DNA of 64,000 bases from Anaeromyxobacter oryzae (GTDB taxonomy: Bacteria; Myxococcota; Myxococcia; Myxococcales; Anaeromyxobacteraceae). Positions 58,024 to 64,000 of this stretch are shown piece after piece. The notes beneath the pieces were generated by a model, which was given only the letters and a program-made list of their open reading frames with translations, was not told the origin of the DNA and searched no databases. The DNA is taken from assembly GCF_023169945.1 (NCBI RefSeq), contig NZ_AP025591.1, positions 3,716,481-3,780,480 on the forward strand, read 5' to 3'. The first letter of the stretch is position 1. Every line of letters begins with the position of its first letter. The position numbers and the translations under genes were made by a program.

Positions 58024-60359
58024 CGGGGCTCCGCGCCAGGCGTTGCGAGCTCCAGCGTCGCGCCGGCACGGACCGCATCCTCCGCGATCCGCACCGGCGT
58101 CGGCGGCGCGCCGGCGACGCGCAGCACGCCCGGCGCTGTGGTGATCGTCGGCGTGGCGAGGTCCGTCGGCAGCGGCACCGTCATCGTCCAGTGGCCGCCT
58201 GCGTCCGCGTCGACGAAGCCGCGCCACGTGTGCGGGCGCCGGTGCTCGATCAGCGGGATCTCGAGGGTCACGCGCCCGCCCGGTGCAGCGCGGCCGCGGA
58301 GGCTCGCGCCCGCGACGACCTCATACGTCCAGAGGACCGGAAGCGGACCGTCCATCCCGACGACGGTCCGGCTCGAGGCGAAGATGGGAAGGAGGTGGGC
58401 GAAGTGTCTGACCCCCAGCGCTGGCACGCCCGAGCCAGCGATGAGGAGCGGCGCCGATCGGACCTCCTGGAGCCACCGCGACGAGAAGCCGCCGCCGGCG
58501 AAGGGGATGTGCGCGTCCTCGCCGCCGACTCGGCCGAAGAGGTTCGCCGCACCCGCCGCGACCCAGCCGATGCGACGGCCCCGGAGCCATGGCAGGAGCT
58601 CGGCCTCTTCGACGGTGTACGCCTTCACGCCTTCCCAGTACGCGACCGGATCCGGATAAGGACCGAAGCCGGTCGAGACCACGGGACGCCCGGCCACCAC
58701 CAGGAACGCGTTGCCCAGGTCCCAGGGTGCGACGATGCCGGGCGCCGGCCCCGGATCCCGCGTGCGCAGATCGAGCGCCGCCTCGACGGCCGCGTCAGGT
58801 GCGTCGTCGGCGGTTCCCAGGGCGCCGCGCACCCGCGGATCCAGGAGCGCCACTGCGAGGGCGACCGCGACGGGCGCGACGCCCGCCACCCGCCGCACGC
58901 CCGACCCGCACCGTGCGACGAGCCCGGCGAGGCCGGCGAGGCCGAGCGCGGCGGATGCGGCGAGGAACGGTGAGAAGACGCGCCCGAACCGCGATTGGTG
59001 CACCGTGAGCGCAGCGAGCGCCGCGACGACCCACAGGAAGCCGGCCGCTCGCGCCCGGCCTGCGGGCCTCGCGCCGAGGACGGCGAGCGGCAGCAGCAGA
59101 GGCGCGACGACGCCCGTCGCGCCGAGGAACCCGTTCACGCTCGCGAGCGGTCCCGCGCGATCACGGAGGAGAGGCTGGAACTCCTGGATGGTCCGCAGCC
59201 ACGGGTCGGCCTCCAGGAGCCACTCGCGCACGCCCGCCAGCGCCTGGGCCGCGCCACCAGGGACGACGAGCGCGGCGAGCGCCGCGACGGCGGCGGAGAC
59301 ACCGAGGACGCCGGCGAGGCGCCCGCGTCCCGGGACGACGAGCCCGGAGAGGAGCGCAGCGCCGACGATCGTCGCCCCGGCGGCGCAGAGGAGGAGCGGT
59401 TGCAGGAACGAGGGGAAGCCGAACGCGAGGGCGCGGCCGTGGGCGGCGACCGCCGGCGCCGAGGCGAGCGCGGCGAGCGCCGCACCGGCGAGCAGGCCCG
59501 GTCCGCCGCTCCCGAGGACGGGCGGCCTGGGCGCCGCGAGCGTCGCGCCGACGAGGATCGGGAGCACGATCGCGACGTAGAGGGGCGAACCCGTGAAGAC
59601 GGCCACCGCGCCGGCGGAGAGGACCGCGCCGCCGATCTCGTACGCGAGGCGGGCGCGCCGACCTCGCTCCGGCCGGGGCGGGAGCGCGGCGATCGCCCAC
59701 CGCGCCAGGAGGACCATCGAGAGGGCCTCCGCGACGTGGTGATCGATGCGGCCGTACCGCGAGGCGTCGAGGCCCTGGGGGATGGCGGCGGCGAGGATCC
59801 CCGCGGCGAGCGCGGCCCCGCGTCGGCCCGGCGCGCCTGGCCGGAGCGCGTGGACGAGCTCCATCGTGGCGGCCACCACGAGCGCTCCGAGCACCGGGCA
59901 GAGCGCCGCGACCCAGAGATCCCCGCCGGCCGGACCTCCGGCGGCGCGCCCGAGCAGGATCAGGACGGCGCCGAGCAGGTCGAACCCGGCGGCCCAGGGG
60001 ATGGGCGCGCCGTCGGGCCACGCGATCAGCGGGTCGAGCCACGGGACGCGGGGGAACGCGTCCGCGATGAGCCGCATCCGGCGGAGGTGGTAGAGGGAGT
60101 CGCCGTCGAGGGTGACGAGCTCGCCGCCCGCGAACGCCTGACCCGCGCCGGCGAGCCGGGCGAGCAGTGCCGCGAGCAGGATCGCGCCGCCGGCGACGAG
60201 GAACGCGAGCCGCGCGCGGCGCGCGTCGGCTGCGCCGGCGGGCGGCTCAGGGACGCGCCCGGCGGGGTCGCTCCCGCGATCGAGCGTGCGCGCGCGCGCT
60301 TCGGGCCGGCCCGCGTCCTCGCGTGGAGCTGAAGGGTTTTGGGCGGCGGCCTGGTCCAC
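58020..60359 (-). CDS. STT3/PglB-like oligosaccharyltransferase
   Basis: 779 residues, starting at GTG. A 45-residue basic/Pro-rich cytosolic head is followed by about twelve membrane helices. Family signs in order: DGDSLYHLRRMR at 85-96 (first-loop acidic motif), RYGRIDHHVAEA at 201-212, TIQE at 390-393 (the SVSE/TIXE loop), and APWDLGNAF at 544-552, matching the WWDYG motif with a softened first Trp. STT3 enzymes transfer a lipid-linked glycan to Asn in the periplasm. It heads a six-gene chain of GT-C, GT2 and methyltransferase genes, next to pilA. Without structural data the activity is inferred. Confidence 0.72.
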   Translation of the reverse strand: MDQAAAQNPSAPREDAGRPEARARTLDRGSDPAGRVPEPPAGAADARRARLAFLVAGGAILLAALLARLAGAGQAFAGGELVTLDGDSLYHLRRMRLIADAFPRVPWLDPLIAWPDGAPIPWAAGFDLLGAVLILLGRAAGGPAGGDLWVAALCPVLGALVVAATMELVHALRPGAPGRRGAALAAGILAAAIPQGLDASRYGRIDHHVAEALSMVLLARWAIAALPPRPERGRRARLAYEIGGAVLSAGAVAVFTGSPLYVAIVLPILVGATLAAPRPPVLGSGGPGLLAGAALAALASAPAVAAHGRALAFGFPSFLQPLLLCAAGATIVGAALLSGLVVPGRGRLAGVLGVSAAVAALAALVVPGGAAQALAGVREWLLEADPWLRTIQEFQPLLRDRAGPLASVNGFLGATGVVAPLLLPLAVLGARPAGRARAAGFLWVVAALAALTVHQSRFGRVFSPFLAASAALGLAGLAGLVARCGSGVRRVAGVAPVAVALAVALLDPRVRGALGTADDAPDAAVEAALDLRTRDPGPAPGIVAPWDLGNAFLVVAGRPVVSTGFGPYPDPVAYWEGVKAYTVEEAELLPWLRGRRIGWVAAGAANLFGRVGGEDAHIPFAGGGFSSRWLQEVRSAPLLIAGSGVPALGVRHFAHLLPIFASSRTVVGMDGPLPVLWTYEVVAGASLRGRAAPGGRVTLEIPLIEHRRPHTWRGFVDADAGGHWTMTVPLPTDLATPTITTAPGVLRVAGAPPTPVRIAEDAVRAGATLELATPGAEPR

Positions 60360-60452
60360 GTGTGATTGCGGCCGGTCGTGGCGGCGCGGCGCGATGATCG
60401 GGTGCGGAGCGCGCCGTTGTCAAAGGCCGGCGCGCCGGCATCCGACTCGCGG

Positions 60453-60471
60453 GGTGACGAAAAACGTCACC
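60453..60471. promoter_or_regulatory. Inverted repeat GGTGACG-N5-CGTCACC upstream of pilA
   Basis: Perfect 7-bp arms around AAAAA. The element lies about 80 bp upstream of the -24 box of the pilA promoter, where enhancer-binding proteins such as PilR usually bind. It is also about 94 nt from the divergent STT3-like gene. Binding protein not shown. Confidence 0.5.
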
Positions 60472-60551
60472 GGCGCTAACCCGGTCGGACGCTGCGCGGC
60501 AGGTGGGGGGTCGGCCTACAGTCGTCGATCAGGGTGCTTACGCGATCCCCT

Positions 60552-60567
60552 GTTGGCACTCCCCATG
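60552..60567 (+). promoter_or_regulatory. Sigma-54 promoter of pilA
   Basis: TGGCAC (60552-60557) and ATGCT (60563-60567) are spaced 5 nt apart, a near-perfect -24/-12 promoter. The predicted start is around 60578, giving a leader of about 88 nt. M. xanthus pilA is also sigma-54-dependent and PilR-controlled. Confidence 0.8.
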
Positions 60568-60665
60568 CTGGATGGCGCCTCGACCCGGCGCGCACCACCG
60601 AACCGCCAGGAAGCAACGCCGGCCGCCGCTATCCGAGCGCACCCGGCTCTCACGGAGGCAACACC

Positions 60666-61301
60666 ATGAAGAAGCTGGCCAAGGGCTTCACCCTCATCGA
60701 GCTCATGATCGTCGTCGCGATCATCGGCATCCTCGCGGCGATCGCGATCCCGAACTTCGTGAAGTACCAGCTGCGCTCCAAGTTCTCCGAGGCCTCGACG
60801 AACGTCGAGGGGCTCCGGAAGGCCGAGGAGGCGCTGCGCCAGGGTGAGCGGAAGGTCGTCGTCGGCGGCAAGGTCGACGGCGCCTACTCGCCGGGCTCGT
60901 ACCACAACCTCGGCTCTACGGCGATGCCGGCCGGCACCGTCGGCACGTCGAAGATCGCCTGGGCCACGGGGGAGCTCGCGCTCGCCTCCGCCATCGACTG
61001 GCAGGTCGAGGGCGCGACGTACTTCAACTACCAGGTGAGCACGGCCAAGTGCGCCACCACGATCGCCGCCGCCACCAACGCCGGCATCTGCTACAGCGTG
61101 GGCGCGGCCGCCGACATCGACGGCGACGGGACGCCCGGCGAGGTCACGCTCGTGAAGATGGCGCTCGACGGCGTGACGAGCGCGACCCTGCCCGGCAACG
61201 TGAAGACCGCCTTCCCGGGGTCGCTCGGCAGCTGCCTCGACGGCGCGGGCAACACCGTCTACGCGACGCCCTGCACGCTCACCAGCCCGGACGTCTTCTA
61301 G
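60666..61301 (+). CDS. pilA: Major type IVa pilin PilA
   Basis: 211 residues. Prepilin leader MKKLAKG, cleaved before [20 protein letters not shown], with Phe1 and Glu5 of the mature pilin. The globular domain contains four Cys residues, two near the end (GSCLDGAG and TPCTL) forming a likely D-region disulfide. PilA polymerises into the pilus fibre. No N-x-S/T glycosylation sequon is present. It is flanked by a sigma-54 promoter and a strong terminator, so it is probably a single-gene unit. Confidence 0.95.
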   Translation: MKKLAKGFTLIELMIVVAIIGILAAIAIPNFVKYQLRSKFSEASTNVEGLRKAEEALRQGERKVVVGGKVDGAYSPGSYHNLGSTAMPAGTVGTSKIAWATGELALASAIDWQVEGATYFNYQVSTAKCATTIAAATNAGICYSVGAAADIDGDGTPGEVTLVKMALDGVTSATLPGNVKTAFPGSLGSCLDGAGNTVYATPCTLTSPDVF

Positions 61302-61324
61302 TCCCGCTGTCACGCGACACACGG

Positions 61325-61360
61325 AGGGCGCCGCGGCGACGCGGCGCCCTTCGCCTTTTT
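61325..61360 (+). terminator. Intrinsic terminator after pilA
   Basis: GGGCGCCGC pairs with GCGGCGCCC (61326-61349), followed by TTCGCCTTTTT. A strong Rho-independent terminator, fitting a highly expressed pilin gene. Confidence 0.85.
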
Positions 61361-61379
61361 CCCCGTCCGACGGTATCCT
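61350..61379 (+). promoter_or_regulatory. Promoter of pilG embedded in the pilA terminator tail
   Basis: TTCGCC (61350-61355) and TATCCT (61374-61379) are 18 nt apart. The -10 ends 9 nt before the ATG at 61389 and there is no good ribosome site, so pilG is predicted leaderless. Confidence 0.45.
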
Positions 61380-61388
61380 CCCCGGCCG

Positions 61389-62264
61389 ATGCTGCATCGC
61401 CGCGCGCCGCTCGCCGCCCTCGCGCTCACCGCCTTCGTCCTCACCACCGCCGCCCGGCGGACGCTCGAGCCCGAGGCGTCCACGGCCGGGAAGGTGCGGG
61501 ACCCGGCCTGGCTGCCGAGGGGAACCACGCTGCGGACGGTGGCCTGCGGGCAGCGGCTCCTCCTCGCCGACCTCTACTGGCTGCAGGCGGTGCAGTACGT
61601 CGGGGAGACGGTGATGGCGAAGGTGCCGCGGTGGGACGCGCTCTACCCGCTCGCGGAGATCGTCACCGACCTGGACCCGCGCTTCGGCTACGCCTACCAG
61701 GTGACGGGCTCGAACCTCGCCGGGCTCGCGCACCGGTACGACGAGGCGGACCGCATCCTCGAGAAGGGGATGCGCAACCTTCCCGACCGCTGGTCGCTCC
61801 CGCTCGTGTACGCGACCAACAAGTTCCTCTTCGAGCAGCGGTACGCCGAGGCCGCCGAGTACGCGCGCCGCGCCGCCGAGATCGGCAAGCGCCCTCACCT
61901 CGCCCTCCTCGCCGCGAACCTGTCCGCCCTCGCGAACACCGACGACGAGTACGTGGCGGCGATCTCCTTCCTCGACCAGGCGCTCTCCGAGACGAACACG
62001 CCGGAGCTGAAGGACGAGCTCGCGCAGCGCCGGACGCGGATCCAGACGTTCCAGGCGCTCGCCACGCTCGAGCGCGCGATCTCCGCGCACCGCTCCCGGA
62101 CCGGGCGCCTCCCCGCGCGCCTCGCCGAGCTCGTGCCCGCGGAGCTCCCCGCGCTCCCCGCGGAGCCCTCCGGTGGACGGTTCGTGTACGACCCGGCGAG
62201 CGGAGCGGTGCAGAGCTCGGTCCTGGGTCCACGGGCGCCCCTCCGCATCACGCGCCAGGAGTGA
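61389..62264 (+). CDS. pilG: TPR-type protein in the pilG position
   Basis: 291 residues. An N-terminal hydrophobic segment (APLAALALTAFVLTTAA) anchors or exports it. The body has TPR-like helix pairs (YAYQVTGSNLAGLAHRYDEA, LFEQRYAEAAEYARRAAEI, AAISFLDQALSETNTPELKD). In M. xanthus pilG follows pilA and, with the ABC transporter pilH/pilI, is needed to make pili and export Tgl. The same neighbours here support the name, though order is G-I-H. Confidence 0.7.
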   Translation: MLHRRAPLAALALTAFVLTTAARRTLEPEASTAGKVRDPAWLPRGTTLRTVACGQRLLLADLYWLQAVQYVGETVMAKVPRWDALYPLAEIVTDLDPRFGYAYQVTGSNLAGLAHRYDEADRILEKGMRNLPDRWSLPLVYATNKFLFEQRYAEAAEYARRAAEIGKRPHLALLAANLSALANTDDEYVAAISFLDQALSETNTPELKDELAQRRTRIQTFQALATLERAISAHRSRTGRLPARLAELVPAELPALPAEPSGGRFVYDPASGAVQSSVLGPRAPLRITRQE

Positions 62265-62266
62265 AC

Positions 62267-63043
62267 ATGGGCAAGACGCTGGCCATCGCCGCAACGACCG
62301 TCCGCGAGGCGCTCCGCGAGCGGCTCCTGCACAATCTGCTCGTCTTCGCGGTCCTGCTCGTGATCGGCTCCCTCACGATCTCGCGGCTCACGCTCGGCGA
62401 GCAGTACCGCATCATCGCGAACATCGGCACCTCCGCGACCCAGGTGTTCGGCACGCTCATCGCCGTCTTCCTCGGCGTCGGGCTCGTCACCCGCGAGATC
62501 GACCGGCGCACCTGCTACCCGGTGCTGGCGCGGCCGGTCTCGCGCGCCGGGTTCGTGGTCGGCAAGTACCTCGGGCTCGTGGCGACGCTCGCGCTCAACG
62601 TCGCCCTCATGGCGCTCGCGACCGCCGCCGTGCTCGTCCTGAACCGTGGGACGGCCGCGTCCCTCGATCGCTCGTACGTCTCGACGTTCGTCCTCGTCGC
62701 GGTGCAGCTCGCGATCTGCGGCGCGTTCGCGGTCCTCTTCTCGACGTTCACCACCGCGACGCTCGCGAGCATCTACACGCTCGCCCTGGTGGGCGCCGGC
62801 TGGCTCTTCGGGGAGGTGCGGAGCTTCTGGCTCGCGGCGAGGCAGGTGGAGCTGAAGCCCATCGTGCGCGTGCTCGACGTCCTCCTTCCCAACATGTCAC
62901 TGCTCGACCTGAAGGAGAGCGTCACGTACGGCGATCCGGTGGCGCTCGGCTCGGTGCTGGCGCGGGGCGCCTACGGCGTCTGCTACGCGGGCACGCTCGT
63001 CCTCCTCGCCACCGTCCTCTTCACCCGCCGCGACATCCGCTGA
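62267..63043 (+). CDS. pilI: ABC transporter permease of the pilus locus
   Basis: 258 residues, ABC-2 type, six predicted helices (LLVFAVLLVIGSLTI, VFGTLIAVFLGVGLV, LVATLALNVALMALATAAV, FVLVAVQLAICGAFAVLF, IYTLALVGAGWLFG, LVLLATVLF). The motif VTREIDRRTCYPVLARPVSR is typical of ABC-2 permeases. Two nt after pilG and 2 nt before the ATPase. Confidence 0.8.
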   Translation: MGKTLAIAATTVREALRERLLHNLLVFAVLLVIGSLTISRLTLGEQYRIIANIGTSATQVFGTLIAVFLGVGLVTREIDRRTCYPVLARPVSRAGFVVGKYLGLVATLALNVALMALATAAVLVLNRGTAASLDRSYVSTFVLVAVQLAICGAFAVLFSTFTTATLASIYTLALVGAGWLFGEVRSFWLAARQVELKPIVRVLDVLLPNMSLLDLKESVTYGDPVALGSVLARGAYGVCYAGTLVLLATVLFTRRDIR

Positions 63044-63045
63044 CC

Positions 63046-64000
63046 ATGCCCGACCTCGCCATCGCCGCGCAGGGCCTCTCGAAGACCTACCGCCTCGGGT
63101 TCCGCGCGCGGAAGGTCCAGGCGCTCACCCGCCTCGATCTGTCCGTCGCGCCGGGGAGCATCTACGGCTTCGTCGGCCCGAACGGCGCCGGGAAGTCGAC
63201 CACGATCAAGATCCTCGTCGGGCTCGTCCGGCCCTCGGCCGGCTGCGCCACGCTCTTCGGCCGTCCCGTCGACGACCCGAGGGCGCGGCTCGCCGTGGGG
63301 TACCTCCCGGAGAACCCGAGCTTCCACGACTTCATGCGTCCGCTCGAGGTGCTGCGCTACCTGGGGCGGCTCTCCGGGCTCTCGGGGGCGGAGCTGGATC
63401 GCCGCGCCGAGGCGCTGCTCGAGCGGGTGGGGCTCTCCGGCGCGCGCGACCTCACCGTCCGGAAGTTCTCGAAGGGGATGGTGCAGCGGCTCGGGCTCGC
63501 GCAGGCGCTCGTCCACGATCCGCCGCTGCTCGTCCTCGACGAGCCGATGAGCGGCCTCGATCCCATCGGGCGCAAGGAGGTTCGGGACCTCGTCGTGGAG
63601 CTCGCGCGGCAGGGGAAGACGATCTTCTTCTCGACGCACATCCTCTCGGACGTCGAGACGATCTGCGACCGCGTCGGCATGCTGCTGCACGGCCAGCTCG
63701 TGCGCGAGGGCCCGCTGCAGGCGCTGCTCGACGGCAGCGTCCGCTCCGTGGAGCTGCGCTGCGCGGGGCTCGACGAGGCCGCGGCCGCGGAGGTGCGCGC
63801 GCTCGCGGCGGCCGGCGGCCCGGTCCCGGAGGGCCACGCGTTCACGTTCCCGTCCATCGAGGCGGCCAGCGCCGGCGCGGCGCTGACGCTCGGCCGCGGC
63901 GGGCGGCTCCTCGCGCTGCAGCCGCAGCGCGAGACGCTCGAGGAGACCTTCGTGCGCCTCGCCCGCGCGAGCGGGGCGCCCGCCAGGGACGCGCTCGCGG
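63046..64000 (+). CDS. pilH: ABC transporter ATPase of the pilus locus (3' end outside window)
   Basis: At least 318 residues. Walker A GPNGAGKSTTIK, Q-loop region GYLPENPSFHDF, signature FSKGMVQRLGLAQAL (LSGGQ variant), Walker B LLVLDEPMSGLDP and switch His FFSTHILSD. Works with the adjacent permease. The C-terminal extension beyond residue 230 resembles that of ABC-2 ATPases (ETLEETFVRLARA). The stop lies beyond base 64000. Confidence 0.85.
   Translation, partial: MPDLAIAAQGLSKTYRLGFRARKVQALTRLDLSVAPGSIYGFVGPNGAGKSTTIKILVGLVRPSAGCATLFGRPVDDPRARLAVGYLPENPSFHDFMRPLEVLRYLGRLSGLSGAELDRRAEALLERVGLSGARDLTVRKFSKGMVQRLGLAQALVHDPPLLVLDEPMSGLDPIGRKEVRDLVVELARQGKTIFFSTHILSDVETICDRVGMLLHGQLVREGPLQALLDGSVRSVELRCAGLDEAAAAEVRALAAAGGPVPEGHAFTFPSIEAASAGAALTLGRGGRLLALQPQRETLEETFVRLARASGAPARDALA

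Larger units (their letters stand above)
60360..60665. other. 306-nt divergent regulatory gap between the STT3-like gene and pilA
   Basis: It holds the inverted repeat at 60453-60471 and the sigma-54 promoter at 60552-60567. The 98-nt leader of pilA follows, with GGAGGC before the ATG. I found no clear promoter for the minus-strand STT3-like gene and no small gene. Confidence 0.5.

Noticed and set aside
60666-61301. PilA as the direct target of the STT3-like enzyme
   Set aside because: No N-x-S/T sequon is present in the sequence; O-linked modification by the PMT-like protein remains possible but unsupported.

Overview
The window is very GC-rich, tightly packed DNA from a myxobacterium, most likely an Anaeromyxobacter or close relative. 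This is inferred from three things: a Frz chemosensory cluster in the Myxococcus xanthus gene order, a type IV pilus locus with M. xanthus-type gene content (pilB-T-C-S-R, pilA, pilG/I/H), and the strong G/C third-position codon use. No insertion sequence, prophage or CRISPR array was seen. The only signs of mobile or decayed DNA are a 5'-truncated HNH endonuclease gene at the left edge and a short palindromic repeat lodged in the start region of a thymidine phosphorylase gene.

Layout. 1-4.6 kb: HNH remnant; arginine operon argC-argJB-argR (minus strand), in which argJ and argB are one open reading frame and two ARG-box-like palindromes cover the argC promoter and start; tRNA-Leu(CAG). 4.7-7 kb: a predicted outer-membrane protein and a short DsbD. 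7.2-12.4 kb: a complete ISC iron-sulfur operon (iscS-iscU-iscA-hscB-hscA-fdx-iscX) without iscR. 12.4-20.4 kb (minus): a methyl-accepting chemotaxis protein, then a chemotaxis operon (CheY-like, GAF coiled-coil protein, CheD, CheA, CheW, CheR, CheB). 20.8-22.4 kb: two exported proteins of unknown role, then a long imperfect inverted repeat. 22.6-30.8 kb: frzZ divergent from frzA-B-CD-E-G-F, plus a single-receiver protein. 30.9-35.8 kb: yebC, nucleoside salvage (deoA, punA, cdd), a PilZ protein and ribF.

36-64 kb: the pilus region. pilB, pilT, pilC, pilS and pilR are on the plus strand. Then about 17 kb on the minus strand separates pilR from pilA: a minor-pilin/PilY1 operon (fimT-pilV-pilW-pilX-pilY1) and a six-gene chain with 4-8 nt overlaps that begins with an STT3/PglB-like oligosaccharyltransferase and includes GT-C membrane proteins, a GT2 glycosyltransferase and two methyltransferases. 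pilA follows, behind a strong sigma-54 type promoter, then pilG, the ABC permease pilI and the ATPase pilH (cut by the window end).

How it fits together: the two chemosensory arrays and the PilZ/MshEN-type c-di-GMP sensors could plausibly control pilus-driven movement. PilS-PilR probably drives pilA, and possibly the minor pilins, through sigma-54. The glycosylation genes wedged between the pilus operons suggest modification of a surface or pilus component, but the target is not shown by sequence. Several promoters place the -10 element only 9-10 nt before the start codon, so a set of genes is predicted to be leaderless.
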